Part shown: one piece after another, positions 24,589 to 33,830 of the stretch
How the letters are laid out: each line of letters starts with the position of its first letter
Position numbering within the stretch: position 1 is the stretch's first letter
From: Clostridium manihotivorum
GTDB taxonomy: Bacteria; Bacillota; Clostridia; Clostridiales; Clostridiaceae
DNA length: 64,000 nucleotides
Assembly (NCBI RefSeq): GCF_004015185.1
Contig: NZ_CP025746.1
Coordinates: forward strand, 5,287,776 to 5,351,775
Reading direction: 5' to 3'
Position numbers and translations under genes: made by a program
Notes under the pieces: model-generated
The model's database searches: none
The model's input: the letters and a program-made list of their open reading frames with translations, nothing else
What the model was told of the DNA's origin: nothing

Positions 24589-25893
24589 TTAATTATTTTC
24601 TATAGTTACTTTTTGCAAAAAAGTATTATCTTCAATAATTGTATCTAGAAAGACATTTTGATACTTGTCCAATATCATCTTCAGATTACTAAGACCAACT
24701 CCACGATTTTCTCCTTTTGTTGAGAAGCCTTTTTTATTTAGCTTATATATTGGAGGAACATCTTCTAGACAGCTATTCAATATTATCACAATTAATGACT
24801 CTTCTTTTTTTACGAACCCTACTCTTAGAATAGGAATTTCACATTTTTCTGCTCCTTCTATTGCATTATCTAGTAGTATACCTAATGCTCTAACTATATC
24901 TATTATTCCCATAGGAATGCTACTAATAGGTTCCACTATATCTATTTTCACATCTATACCCATTTCTTGAGCTCTTATTAACTTTGAAGACAACATTCCC
25001 TTAATCTCAGGTATCTTTATATTCTTAAGTAAATCAATTTGTGAACTGCTTCTTCCTATCTCATCACTTAAGGGAATTATATTTTTAGTAAAATGACTTT
25101 TTAATCCTTCCATATCATTATCCTCCATATATCCGATCATAGAGGAAATTATATTTATATAATCATGTTTAAAAACCCTCATTTCGCTATAGAGATTCTC
25201 AAGATTTTCTGTATATCTTTGTAGGCTTTCAAAGTGAGCTTGTTTATTTTTAAGTTCTAATTCCTTAGTAACACTCTTAAATAATATATTCATCGTTATT
25301 CCGAGAAAAATACAATATATAAAGAATAAAACCCCATTTAGCTTTAGTATTTCATCTGTAAATCCAAGCTTACTACCTAATACTATATTTGTATAAAATA
25401 CTATTAATGTTATCGTTAAACTAATTATTATTATTAAGCTAAATTTATTAGTAAAATCTACATTAAAAATTTTAAACTTATTTTCTATCAGATAACCAAT
25501 AAATCTACTTATAATAACTATGATTGCTATTGTTTCAATAAGTGATAGTATGTATATTCCACTCTCATAGTACTTTACTATATGTAAGTTAAAAACAAAG
25601 ACATTAATACAGCTTACAATATAATCAGATATTATACTTATTATGTTTGCCAATAGAGGCATCAAAATACTTATAGTTATCTTTTTCTCTTTTATATAAA
25701 TAAAGATTATAAGTATTAAGTCTATAGGAACTATGCTTAGATAACGTAAGTAAAAGCCAAAGGGTATGGATATAATTGATGTTACAAGCACTATTGTGAT
25801 AACTTCTCTCTTAGTAAATCTTAAAGTATTAAGATTTATTATAGCTATAAATAAAAGAAAAATAGTTATTATTATATCAAAAAAATTAGCCAT
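24589..25893 (-). CDS. agrC: AgrC-like sensor histidine kinase
   Basis: The 434-residue kinase has six or seven hydrophobic segments in residues 1-205. A GHKL-type kinase core follows, with the phospho-His in FKHDYINIISSM (about 245), the N-box ILLDNAIEGAEK (about 350) and GVGLSNLKMIL near the C-terminus. This is the AgrC architecture for sensing a cyclic peptide. GGGGG lies just upstream of the ATG. A group II intron begins about 260 bp upstream and separates it from agrBD, so it probably has its own promoter. Confidence 0.92.
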   Translation of the reverse strand: MANFFDIIITIFLLFIAIINLNTLRFTKREVITIVLVTSIISIPFGFYLRYLSIVPIDLILIIFIYIKEKKITISILMPLLANIISIISDYIVSCINVFVFNLHIVKYYESGIYILSLIETIAIIVIISRFIGYLIENKFKIFNVDFTNKFSLIIIISLTITLIVFYTNIVLGSKLGFTDEILKLNGVLFFIYCIFLGITMNILFKSVTKELELKNKQAHFESLQRYTENLENLYSEMRVFKHDYINIISSMIGYMEDNDMEGLKSHFTKNIIPLSDEIGRSSSQIDLLKNIKIPEIKGMLSSKLIRAQEMGIDVKIDIVEPISSIPMGIIDIVRALGILLDNAIEGAEKCEIPILRVGFVKKEESLIVIILNSCLEDVPPIYKLNKKGFSTKGENRGVGLSNLKMILDKYQNVFLDTIIEDNTFLQKVTIENN

Positions 25894-26150
25894 AAATCCC
25901 CCTTAATTCAAACATCAAATCCAATTATACCACATTTTTTACCTTTTACATTTATTTACGAGTATTTTTACCTTCTTTTGATTGATTTATAAAACATTCC
26001 CAAAGTTAGTCTCTTCTCTATCTGCCTTTTCTGAACCTATCTAAAGAGTTTATGGTAATAGTTATAATCTTTTTAGTGTATATTTTAGCAAGCTATTCCA
26101 AAGCTTTGATATTGGTCCACTTTGATAACATTTTTTAATCTCTTAAACCA
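25894..26150. other. Intergenic region between agrC and the group II intron
   Basis: About 257 bp hold the 3' exon flank of the intron and presumably an agrC promoter. A degenerate ATCTGCC-type hairpin remnant starts near 26018. No terminator or small gene seen. Confidence 0.4.
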
Positions 26151-26195
26151 ATCGAGTAGGAGCTGAATAATTATTTTATTCAGCGTCCTCTCACA

Positions 26196-26228
26196 CCACC
26201 GTGCATACCGGTCTGGTACACGGCGGTT
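26196..26228 (-). ncRNA. Group II intron domain V (with domain VI at 26151-26190)
   Basis: CCGCCGTGTACC pairs with GGTATGCACGGTGG around an AGACC-type loop, the compact catalytic hairpin. The following hairpin GCTGAATAA/TTATTCAGC and tail CTACTCGAT are domain VI with the branch-point side. Confidence 0.75.
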
Positions 26229-26230
26229 CT

Positions 26231-27640
26231 TTAAGTTGAATGAATTTTAATATATTGATGCGTTAGGCTTTTTAAGCCTAAGTCCGAGAAGAATTTATTT
26301 GTAAGAGTTGTGTTTAATATTGCACTATTTGCTACTCGCCAGTATCCTTTGCGGGTATTGGCAAACTTTATAGCTTCGTAGTGTTCAAGTCCCAGCTTCT
26401 TAAGGTTTTTATATCTAGTTCTAACTTTCTTCCACTGTTTCCATATACACATTCTTAATCTTTTCCTTATCCAAATATCTAAATGCTCCACTATTCCTTT
26501 GCATTTGGCTATTCCATAATAGTTAATCCAACCAATATTAATTTGGTTCAATTTTTCTATTCTTTGTTCCAAAGTTATCGGTTTTGATCTAGATAGGACT
26601 TCTCTGATTTTATCTTTGTATCTCTTTAATGATTGCTTTGATATAGATGAGTATGCTTTACCAAACATTAGGTTTAGCGTGAATCCTAGAAACTTTCTCT
26701 TCCAAGGTCTATCTACTGCACTTTTATCTCTGTTCACCTTCAATTTGAGTTTGCCTTCAATGAAATTTGTTATATTTTCCATTACTCTTTTCCCAGCTCT
26801 CTCACTTTTAACATAGATATTACAGTCGTCCGCGTAGCGACAAAATTTATGACCTCTCATTTCTAACTCTTTATCTAGTTCATCTAGCATTATGTTAGAT
26901 AATAGTGGACTCAACGGTCCTCCTTGTGGGGTTCCTTCTTCATTTCTGACCACTACACCATTTATCATTATTCCTGACTGAAGATATTTCCTTATTAGGG
27001 ATAATACTCTCTTATCCTTAATGCTTCTTGATAATTTATGCATTAAGATATCATGGTTAACCTTATCAAAGAATTTCTCTAAGTCCATATCAACAACCCA
27101 CCTATAGCCATCATTGATATACTGTTCTGCTTTCTTAATTGCATCTTTAGCTCCTCTTTGAGGGCGGAAGCCAAAGCTACTTTCAGAGAATCTTCTATCA
27201 TAAATACTATTTAATTCTTGAGCAATAGCTTGTTGGATAAGTCTATCCAAAACTGTAGGTATACCTAAGAGCCTAGTTCCACCATTAGGTTTTGGAATTT
27301 CTACTCTTCTAACTGGCATTGGTCTATACTCACCATTAAGAATACTTTCTCTAATAGATATCCAGTTTGTTTTCAAAAATTGTTTAAGTTCATAAACTGT
27401 CATTCCGTCCACGCCGTGGCTACCTTTATTAGAAATTACTCTTTTAAGAGCCAAGTTCATATTATCCTTGGATAATATCCTTTCTAGTGAGCCATATTCA
27501 AATCCACTGATTTTCTCCTTTGGAGTTGCCGAGAATTCTCTATGCACTCTTTGCTTATCTTCGAGTTCCACTCTATCTTGGGCACTAGAGCCTAAATATT
27601 TAGTTTTCTGCAATCTTTGAGTATTCTGCGAAACTTTCAA
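26231..27640 (-). CDS. ltrA: Group II intron reverse transcriptase/maturase
   Basis: The 469-residue protein has RT blocks including KPNGGTRLLGIPTVLDRLIQ, SFGFRPQRGAKDAI, VDMDLEKFFDKVNH, EGTPQGGPLSPLLSN and the catalytic FCRYADDCNIY. A maturase X domain follows (INIGWINYYG). The C-terminus (GYWRVANSAILNTTLTNKFF) shows no HNH endonuclease motif, so it belongs to the ORFs without an En domain. It supports splicing and mobility of the intron in which it lies. The start ATG 27640 has only a weak upstream purine stretch (GGGAGGTTTTTC). Intact. Confidence 0.95.
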   Translation of the reverse strand: MKVSQNTQRLQKTKYLGSSAQDRVELEDKQRVHREFSATPKEKISGFEYGSLERILSKDNMNLALKRVISNKGSHGVDGMTVYELKQFLKTNWISIRESILNGEYRPMPVRRVEIPKPNGGTRLLGIPTVLDRLIQQAIAQELNSIYDRRFSESSFGFRPQRGAKDAIKKAEQYINDGYRWVVDMDLEKFFDKVNHDILMHKLSRSIKDKRVLSLIRKYLQSGIMINGVVVRNEEGTPQGGPLSPLLSNIMLDELDKELEMRGHKFCRYADDCNIYVKSERAGKRVMENITNFIEGKLKLKVNRDKSAVDRPWKRKFLGFTLNLMFGKAYSSISKQSLKRYKDKIREVLSRSKPITLEQRIEKLNQINIGWINYYGIAKCKGIVEHLDIWIRKRLRMCIWKQWKKVRTRYKNLKKLGLEHYEAIKFANTRKGYWRVANSAILNTTLTNKFFSDLGLKSLTHQYIKIHST

Positions 27641-28062
27641 ACTTGAAAAACCTCCCTAAAGTTCAGTCCTTCATCCGCTATCGCGATTAGCGGAGTTACT
27701 ATGACTTCTGCTGACTTCTGATAGTTCAGTTACATATCGCTATGTAGGTTACCGCTTAGAAATTCATCTTTGTTAGCGATGTATCTATCAGACCTCCCCA
27801 GGTAAGAACAACAACCTTCATCTCATATATCTGCTACATTTACTCCTAGGAATTGGGATAGTGTAGGACTTCGTTTTGTTTAGCAAACTCGTCCGTCCCT
27901 AGTAAGCCTTATATGTAGTTCGTGTCCCTCAGACCGAGACTTTGCCTTAGGCTTCCTTCAGATTCCACCTCACGATGGACACCCTTGCCCTTAGCTAGTG
28001 GTTCCCACTACCAAGCCCACAGCGGACTTTCACCGCCAAGTTGTTGCCCATGCTGGGCACAC

Positions 28063-28104
28063 TAAAAAGGTCACTGAAGCAACCTACTTCAGTGACCTTT
28101 TTTC
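28063..28104. terminator. Terminator hairpin abutting the intron 5' splice site
   Basis: AAAAAGGTCACTGAAG pairs with CTTCAGTGACCTTTTTT. On the minus strand the stem is followed by TTTTTAGT and then the intron. On the + strand it also has a T-run and a degenerate ATCTTTCC hairpin after it. Confidence 0.8.
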
Positions 28105-28157
28105 AATATTTATCTTTCCTAATATATACGGAAAAATTCTTATAATTATGTATAAAG

Positions 28158-28208
28158 TAAAAATAATAGGCTTTTCTTACTTATGCCAATAAGAAAAGCC
28201 TATTATTT
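28158..28208 (-). terminator. Terminator of agrBD
   Basis: AATAATAGGCTTTTCTT (28162-28178) pairs with its exact complement at 28191-28207. Leftward it is followed by a T-rich tail. It lies 17 bp past the agrD stop. Confidence 0.85.
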
Positions 28209-28224
28209 ATGAATCATTATGCGC

Positions 28225-28380
28225 TTACTTATTTTGTTCTTTTATTATTTCAAGCATAGCCTTTGGCTCATAGAAGTATCCGATCATGCATTTTCCAGTA
28301 GCCTTATCACTTATCTTAATTGATGCCTCACCTATTTTGCTAGCTAACTTTTCAACTAATTGATTTTTCATACTGTTCAT
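28225..28380 (-). CDS. agrD: AgrD-like autoinducing peptide precursor
   Basis: A 51-codon gene, easily missed, starts at ATG 28380 inside the 3' end of agrB (29 bp overlap) behind AGGAGGT. The N-terminal 20 residues form an amphipathic helix (MKNQLVEKLASKIGEASIK). The core is ATGKCMIGYFYEPK, and an acidic tail (AMLEIIKEQNK) follows. The Cys plus a following aromatic pair, then [D/Y]EP, is the AgrD pattern. The predicted signal is a thiolactone closed from Cys31 to the residue before the YEP or nearby (Tyr35/Phe36). Next to AgrB, which processes it. An alternative start is Met4. Confidence 0.88.
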   Translation of the reverse strand: MNSMKNQLVEKLASKIGEASIKISDKATGKCMIGYFYEPKAMLEIIKEQNK

Positions 28381-28987
28381 AATTATTATACCTCCTATTA
28401 AAAATTTTATATGTTATTGGTAATATACTTAAAACCTCATAAAATGAAGCTAAAGTTATCAAATTTGTTATAACACTATAAGGACTTATTAAAGCTATAA
28501 CCATTAGTACAATTCCAGTTACAACTGCTTTCTTCTTTAAATCATTCCTTAGTGCTTGTCCTATTAAAGGGTGATACTCAGTGTCTGCTGGTGCATACAT
28601 ATATAAAGCTACAATAATAAATAAAAATAACACAAGTATAATATACTTATCAATAATAGCTATTTTACTCACATATCCCCCCGCCACGTAAAGAGTTAAC
28701 GAAGTGATAGTACATACTAAACTATTTTTTGCATGCAATCCAAAGGCTTTACTCCTAACTAGACCTAAAATAATTGTCATTATTGTGGTCTCAAATATCA
28801 AATTAAGTTTTATTGAAATCAAAAATATTATTATGAACTTTGAAATATTTATTAAAAATATTTCTATACCTAGCCTGATTTTTTGTAGTTCAATACCATC
28901 TTTTTGGATTACCTTATTAACTTTAAGGGTTATAATATCAGCTACTTTTTCCATAGGATTCATCTTATGGGAAAGGTTTTCTTCCAT
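28352..28987 (-). CDS. agrB: AgrB-like accessory gene regulator protease
   Basis: The 211-residue membrane protein has five or six hydrophobic segments. It carries the AgrB catalytic pair in AFGLHAKNSLVC (His, then Cys seven residues later) and the conserved YAPADTEYHPL. It cleaves AgrD at its C-terminal tail and forms the thiolactone. AGAGGTGG precedes the ATG. Its last codons overlap agrD, so translation is coupled. A TATAAT-like box lies just upstream, near 29004-29009. Confidence 0.94.
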   Translation of the reverse strand: MEENLSHKMNPMEKVADIITLKVNKVIQKDGIELQKIRLGIEIFLINISKFIIIFLISIKLNLIFETTIMTIILGLVRSKAFGLHAKNSLVCTITSLTLYVAGGYVSKIAIIDKYIILVLFLFIIVALYMYAPADTEYHPLIGQALRNDLKKKAVVTGIVLMVIALISPYSVITNLITLASFYEVLSILPITYKIFNRRYNNYEQYEKSIS

Positions 28988-29136
28988 CTTTGAACCACCT
29001 CTAAATAAATTATAACAAATATTCAGTAAATGCTATCATCTACGACTTAACCGTATAATGTGATAACTATATACACTTTAATCTATTAATCTATCCCTTC
29101 ATACTAAAACAAATTTAGAATTAAATCAGTGCAGCT

Positions 29137-30102
29137 TTATATAAACTCGAACTTTACTGGTCTTAAAAATAGATCTAATAACTCTTTCGCGGCATCCTTA
29201 TTATTAAATATAACTTCATATAAAGCCTTACATATAGGTAGCTCAATATTGTACTTTGAAGAAAGTATGCTCAAAGCCTCTATTGTGGATACTCCTTCAG
29301 CAAGCTTTTCAAACTTGATGTTTTTTACAAAATCTTCACCAAACTGCCTATTATGACTATTTTCAGAAAACAACGTAGCTTCATAGTCACCAAGATGACT
29401 TAAGCCATAGATAGTTATATCATTTCCTCCCATAGCTCTTACCAGTTTAGATATTTCCCTAGTACCTCTGGCCATCAAAGCTCCTTTTAAGCTACTATAC
29501 CCCAGTCCATCTAGCATCCCCGCTGCTATACCAATAACATTTTTTGTAGCTGCACCTACTTCATTTCCAATAAGATCTTGACCGTAATAAAATCTAATTA
29601 AATCGCTATTTAAAGCATTTACTATGATTTTTGTTAATTCAATATCTTCAGAACCTATTACCATACAGTTAGGTATACCCTTTAAGAAATCTTGTACATG
29701 CCCTGGCCCCAACCAAACTGCAGATTTTATTCCAAATCCCATTTCTTCTTTAAATACTTGAGACAACCGCTTTCCTGTTGAGCTTTCTAATCCCTTCATA
29801 CATAAAACGTACTTTTTATTTTCTAGATTACCAACTTCTTTTAACCTTTTTGAAAAGTCTCTTAGCTTTTGAGCACTAATAGAAATTAAGATTATATCTC
29901 CGAAGGTTATTGCTTTCTCCAGAGAGTCAGTTAATTCAACATCCCTTGATAACTTCAAATATTGGTTTGATCTATTAATTCTTAATTCTTTAAGGTTGTC
30001 AGAATTAGCTCTTCCCCACAGCATTACCTTGTGACCTATATGACTTACATACCATGCTAAAAATGCTCCCCATCTCCCACAACCTAATACTGAAATATTC
30101 AT
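29137..30102 (-). CDS. gpsA: NAD(P)-dependent glycerol-3-phosphate dehydrogenase
   Basis: The protein starts MNISVLGCGRWG (Rossmann GxGxxG) and contains LGPGHVQDF, NVIGIAAGMLDGLGYSS with the catalytic lysine region, KGALMARGTREI and GLSHLGDYEATLFS. This is the GpsA family, which reduces dihydroxyacetone phosphate to sn-glycerol 3-phosphate for phospholipid synthesis. ATG 30102 is preferred to TTG 30111. The length of 321 residues fits. It lies upstream of agrB on the same strand, 149 bp away. Confidence 0.93.
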   Translation of the reverse strand: MNISVLGCGRWGAFLAWYVSHIGHKVMLWGRANSDNLKELRINRSNQYLKLSRDVELTDSLEKAITFGDIILISISAQKLRDFSKRLKEVGNLENKKYVLCMKGLESSTGKRLSQVFKEEMGFGIKSAVWLGPGHVQDFLKGIPNCMVIGSEDIELTKIIVNALNSDLIRFYYGQDLIGNEVGAATKNVIGIAAGMLDGLGYSSLKGALMARGTREISKLVRAMGGNDITIYGLSHLGDYEATLFSENSHNRQFGEDFVKNIKFEKLAEGVSTIEALSILSSKYNIELPICKALYEVIFNNKDAAKELLDLFLRPVKFEFI

Positions 30103-30338
30103 AATAATCAACTCTTTTCTATTTTATATTATTACAAAAAACGCCTTCAATACCAATTTTAACATTTATATTGATATATTTCTATGTTCTAAAAGTCAAT
30201 TAAAACTCCTTTTTGCTGCTTATTTCCAAAGAATATCTTTAAAAATATTATGAGAAAAACTTTCAAAAGGAATTTGATTTAAATCACAGAATTTGAGTTT
30301 TATTTTATTTATAATTTAATTATTCGCTAGAGGATTTA

Positions 30339-30390
30339 AGATGTATCACTTCAATGTAAAAATATAAATTAAAAAATGAAGCTGTACATC
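30339..30390. repeat. Family B element, internally deleted copy B1
   Basis: AGATGTATCACTTCA at the left pairs with TGAAGCTGTACATC at the right around an AT-rich loop; total 52 bp. The full-length versions (32205-32310 and 49273-49365) have an extra central hairpin. It lies within the 350 bp gap between gpsA and the cupin gene, in which nothing else was recognised. Confidence 0.65.
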
Positions 30391-30456
30391 CATATAAAAT
30401 CAATAAATATATGCAAACTATAAAATATAAAATAATTTAAATCTGGGAGTATTACA

Positions 30457-30798
30457 ATGAAAATAGAAAAAATTTCCGATAAAATAGCATTTAGTGAAAG
30501 CTCAATTACTAAGAAAATAATATTTAAAGAAGATAAGCTTTTAAGCTTCGTACTTAATTTTAAACCTGGGCAAGGCGTACCACCTCATAATCACGAGCAA
30601 AGTGATCTTTTAGTTCATGTTCTATCAGGCAATGGAGAAATGACAGTTGATGGTCAATTGAATAACATAAATGCTGGAGATGTAATTCATTGCTATGGAA
30701 AGGAAGTATTTAGCATAAAAAATACTTCTGATAAAGATATGTCATTATTCATAGTATTGACTCCAAATCCCTCAGCAGTATACTCAAAGGAAATATAG
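30457..30798 (+). CDS. Small cupin-domain protein
   Basis: The 113-residue single-domain cupin has PPHNHEQSDLLVHVLSG (metal-binding His-x-His and the downstream Glu/His positions) and GDVIHCYGKEVFSIKN as the second cupin motif. Such proteins bind a metal and a small ligand. No enzyme activity can be assigned. CTGGGAG precedes the ATG. It is monocistronic with its own terminator. Confidence 0.85.
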   Translation: MKIEKISDKIAFSESSITKKIIFKEDKLLSFVLNFKPGQGVPPHNHEQSDLLVHVLSGNGEMTVDGQLNNINAGDVIHCYGKEVFSIKNTSDKDMSLFIVLTPNPSAVYSKEI

Positions 30799-30824
30799 TA
30801 TATAATTTAAAGTTTATTATTTTT

Positions 30825-30862
30825 AAAAATCCTTGCATTAATTGTAGGGATTTTTATTTTTA
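30825..30862 (+). terminator. Terminator of the cupin gene
   Basis: AAAAATCCTTGCA pairs with TGTAGGGATTTTT, followed by ATTTTT. Confidence 0.8.
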
Positions 30863-30871
30863 ATTTTATAC

Positions 30872-30985
30872 TATAGGATTTCTAACTCAACTATCAAATT
30901 ATACATGGCTGATGGTCTCCAGAAGCTGAGATCATATAATCCAAAGAAGCCTAGATTTTCGAACAAGAATAAATTAAATTTCAAT
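30872..30985. repeat. Family A element, degenerate copy A2
   Basis: The left arm (TATAGGATTTCTAACTCAAC) and core (TACATGGCTGATGGTCTCCA) match the other copies. The right terminal arm is not recognisable and the centre has an extra segment. The right end is approximate. Confidence 0.5.
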
Positions 30986-31202
30986 GTATGAATGTGCATA
31001 TATTGAATTGCATAATTGAGATTAAGTGGTTAACCAGAGGATACTTTAATGAACTTACACAACATGATTATATATTTTTTTATATAATACCCAAATTGAC
31101 AAATCATATGAAAATATATTTAAAGATTATTTAAGTTGTATACGATATATAATCATATTGATCTAGATGGAAATACTATCATAATATTAAGGAGTACTAA
31201 AT

Positions 31203-32168
31203 ATGTTTGGAAAAAACAAAAGCAAAGCACAAATAGCTACATCAAATCCTGAGAATGTTGAAGTAAAAAGAAATGATTCCGTTTTTAGAGAAGAAACTAT
31301 TGAATTCATAGAATCTGCCAACAAATTATTGAGTGAAACCGTTGGACAGCATAAAGTTGTAAATGAGCAACATAATGTATTAGTAGAACTTACTGATACA
31401 GTTAAGAATCATATGGATAACATCTCTTCTCTATCTAGAAAAACAATAGACTCTACTGATAATCTTAACTTTGAAGGTAATAAGCTAATAGAAATAACTA
31501 AAGAAACTGTCCAAAAATCTAATGAAGGTAAACACGCAATCGAAGAAATGGACGAAATAATAAAGTCTTTGGAAAATGAAAATAATAAAAGTACTGAAAG
31601 CATAAATGAACTAGCAAGAAAGTTTAGCAAGGTTAATGAGGTAGTTCAACTTATAACAAATATCGCCAGTCAAACAAACCTTCTAGCATTAAACGCAGCA
31701 ATAGAAGCAGCTAGAGCTGGAGAACAAGGAAAAGGCTTTGCAGTTGTTGCAGATGAAGTTAGAAAGCTTGCCGAGATAACTAAGCAAAGTACTGCCGATA
31801 TATCTAATCTAATTGAAAGTATTGAAAATGAAACAAAGGTTGTACTTAGCAATGCCGATAACTCTAATACTGTAATAAACAAGGGTGTAGCTGCATCAAG
31901 CAGAGCTATAGAAAAGATTGAAAACAGTTTATCTTCCATATCTGTGGTTGAAAAAGAAATAAAAGAAGTTATAAACACCATATCTACCCAAAGAAAAAAT
32001 ATAGAACAAGTAAATGAAGAAATAAAGACTGTTGATGATGTTTTGAAAACAACGGTATCTACTATAATAAATCATATAGAAGATGCAAGTGTTGTGGACG
32101 AGCAATTAGCAGCAACAGAAAGGACACTTTCTTCATACAGTGATAAATTTACTGCCACTAATAAATAA
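31203..32168 (+). CDS. Soluble methyl-accepting chemotaxis-type signalling protein
   Basis: The 321-residue protein lacks membrane segments. The N-terminal 40 residues are charged, and the rest is coiled coil with the MCP tip [39 protein letters not shown] (positions about 150-190). It should interact with CheA/CheW in a cytoplasmic array. No N-terminal ligand domain is seen, only about 100 residues of predicted helix, so the input is unclear. AAGGAG precedes the ATG. A family A remnant lies upstream and a family B element downstream. Confidence 0.9.
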   Translation: MFGKNKSKAQIATSNPENVEVKRNDSVFREETIEFIESANKLLSETVGQHKVVNEQHNVLVELTDTVKNHMDNISSLSRKTIDSTDNLNFEGNKLIEITKETVQKSNEGKHAIEEMDEIIKSLENENNKSTESINELARKFSKVNEVVQLITNIASQTNLLALNAAIEAARAGEQGKGFAVVADEVRKLAEITKQSTADISNLIESIENETKVVLSNADNSNTVINKGVAASSRAIEKIENSLSSISVVEKEIKEVINTISTQRKNIEQVNEEIKTVDDVLKTTVSTIINHIEDASVVDEQLAATERTLSSYSDKFTATNK

Positions 32169-32204
32169 TCTTCTATATCCATAACTTATTTTTAACATTA
32201 ATAA

Positions 32205-32310
32205 AGATGCACCACTTCAATCTGAAATCTATTTTCTAAGTTCCTCTGAGTTTTGAGAGGTGTTTTTGAAAATATAAATTTTACTATGAAGTGGCACATC
32301 TGTATATACT
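32205..32310. repeat. Family B element, full-length copy B2
   Basis: Ends AGATGCACCACTTCA and TGAAGTGGCACATCT form long inverted repeats. Inside, TTTTC.../...GAAAA and CCTCT/AGAGG form a second hairpin. It sits between convergent genes and may act as a terminator for either. 49273-49365 is a close relative. Confidence 0.75.
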
Positions 32311-32336
32311 CTTCCCTAAGCAAGCATTATTGGCCA

Positions 32337-33020
32337 TTACAATAGTTTTCTAAGTTCTTCTAGTTCACCTTCTGTAATATCTCTCCATTCCCCTATGACC
32401 AAATTATCGATAAATAAATTTAATATCCTTATTCTAATAAGTTTTACTACACTATAACCACAAGCTTTACTCATTTTTCTAATCTGCCTATTTAGTCCTT
32501 GAGTTAATATTATGGAAAAGGTATCCTCGTTTATTCGTTCTACCTTACACTCCCTAGTAATGACTCCGCCTATATCTACTCCTTTAGACATATCCTCAAT
32601 AAATTTATCATCAAAGCTCCTATCTACAGTCACTACATATTCCTTCTCATGACTGTTGTCAGCTTCAAGAATACTATTGGCCAGTTCTCCGTCATTTGTA
32701 AGCAGTATAAGCCCTTCAGATTCTTTGTCTAGCCTTCCAACAGGAAAAATATATTGTTGATAATCAATGAAATCTATTATATTATCTTCCACATCTTTTG
32801 CTGCAGTACACGTAACCCCTGCTGGTTTATTAAGTAGTATATATACTTTTTTCTCTTCTTTAATAGGTTCTCCATCAATAAGTATTTCATCCTCTAACTC
32901 TACCCACTGGCCTGGAATACAGAGTGCTCCGTTTACAGTTATTCTTCCCTCTTCAATAATTCTATTAGCTTCTCTCCTTGAGCAAATACCTAAGTTACTT
33001 AAAAGTTTATTTATCCTCAT
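32337..33020 (-). CDS. rluF: 23S rRNA pseudouridine synthase, RluF-type
   Basis: The 227-residue enzyme has an N-terminal S4 RNA-binding domain (1-60, MRINKLLSNLGICSRREANR), then the catalytic motif FPVGRLDKESEGLILLTNDG with the nucleophilic Asp. A HEKEY segment and LTQGLNRQIRKMSKACGY follow, as in RluF. RluF isomerises uridine 2604 (E. coli numbering) of 23S rRNA. RluB/E family members are alternatives, but the ADNSHEKEY stretch favours RluF. Monocistronic. Confidence 0.88.
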   Translation of the reverse strand: MRINKLLSNLGICSRREANRIIEEGRITVNGALCIPGQWVELEDEILIDGEPIKEEKKVYILLNKPAGVTCTAAKDVEDNIIDFIDYQQYIFPVGRLDKESEGLILLTNDGELANSILEADNSHEKEYVVTVDRSFDDKFIEDMSKGVDIGGVITRECKVERINEDTFSIILTQGLNRQIRKMSKACGYSVVKLIRIRILNLFIDNLVIGEWRDITEGELEELRKLL

Positions 33021-33185
33021 ATGTTAAAAGTTTCTCTCCTTAAAGTTCAAAGTTATATAGGTAATATCCACATAGCTTGTTTTTTAAATCTATTATACAA
33101 TATTAGAGCAATACTAATAAGCTATTAAAAGAACTTTTAAATGCTACTAAACCCACTTAAGAATGCTAAAACTCCAGTACTTATA

Positions 33186-33225
33186 GTTAAAGTGGCTCAT
33201 CTAAAACAGATGAACCACTCAAAAA
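33186..33225 (-). terminator. Probable terminator of pdxST
   Basis: AGTGGCTCATCT (33191-33202) pairs with AGATGAACCACT (33208-33219). The leftward T-run is short. The stem also resembles family B end sequences. Confidence 0.5.
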
Positions 33226-33246
33226 TGTACCACTTAAATTCAACAT

Positions 33247-33828
33247 TTACAATTTGGCATATTTACCACAGATACCTATAAAGTATCTATGAAATTCAAG
33301 ATTATCTGTAAGCTCTGGATGGAAAGACGTAACAAGCATATTTCCCTGTCTCGCTGCAACCACTTTTTCTTCAATCTTAGCTAAAATCTCCACCTTATCA
33401 TCTACCGAAGTGATGAAAGGAGCTCTTATAAATACTAAAGGAATTTTTTCATTAGCTACTGCTTCTATGCTCTCCTCTGCTAGAAAGCTATCTATTTGGC
33501 TTCCGTAAGCATTTCTTCTTACAGTTATGTCCATAGTTGCTAAGTGTTTTACATTATCATTCTCTATGTCCTTAGCAAGTAATATCATACCTGCACAGGT
33601 TCCCCAAACTGGTAATCCTTCCAGTATCTTATTTCTTAAGATATCAAAAATTCCCGTTTTTCTTAAAAGCTTTCCTATGGTTGTACTCTCTCCACCAGGT
33701 AAAATTATACCATTTAAGCCCTCAAGCTCTTCTTTTTTTCTTACCTCAACAGCTTCACAATTTAACTTAATTAAGTGATTTATATGTTCTGCTACGCCTC
33801 CCTGTAGGGCTAGTACTCCTATTCTCAC
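33247..33828 (-). CDS. pdxT: Pyridoxal 5'-phosphate synthase glutaminase subunit
   Basis: The 193-residue class I glutamine amidotransferase starts [15 protein letters not shown]. It has LPGGESTT, the nucleophile elbow GTCAGM (Cys about 80) and the catalytic SFHPEL near the C-terminus. It hydrolyses glutamine and channels ammonia to PdxS for vitamin B6 synthesis. The gene follows pdxS with a 2 bp gap. Confidence 0.97.
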   Translation of the reverse strand: MRIGVLALQGGVAEHINHLIKLNCEAVEVRKKEELEGLNGIILPGGESTTIGKLLRKTGIFDILRNKILEGLPVWGTCAGMILLAKDIENDNVKHLATMDITVRRNAYGSQIDSFLAEESIEAVANEKIPLVFIRAPFITSVDDKVEILAKIEEKVVAARQGNMLVTSFHPELTDNLEFHRYFIGICGKYAKL

Positions 33829-33830
33829 AA

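Larger units (their letters stand above)
26151..28060 (-). mobile_element. Group II intron with reverse transcriptase, inserted between agrD and agrC
   Basis: The 5' end on the minus strand is GTGCCCAGCATGGGC (from 28060), a typical GUGYG-like intron start. The 5' ribozyme domains span 27650-28060. The maturase ORF lies in the position of domain IV. Domain V (26196-26228) and a domain VI hairpin ending CTACTCGAT at 26151 close the intron. The total is 1910 bp and nothing looks broken. The 5' exon ends with a strong terminator hairpin (28063-28104), the target preference known for class C introns. Exact 3' end is good to within a few bases. Confidence 0.85.

Noticed and set aside
27998-28192. 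64-codon ORF across the intron 5' end
   Set aside because: It runs through the structured ribozyme domain I and a terminator, which explain the sequence better.
28988-29136. AgrA-binding direct repeats upstream of agrB
   Set aside because: Only a single ACGGTTAAG half-site was found, without a properly spaced second copy.
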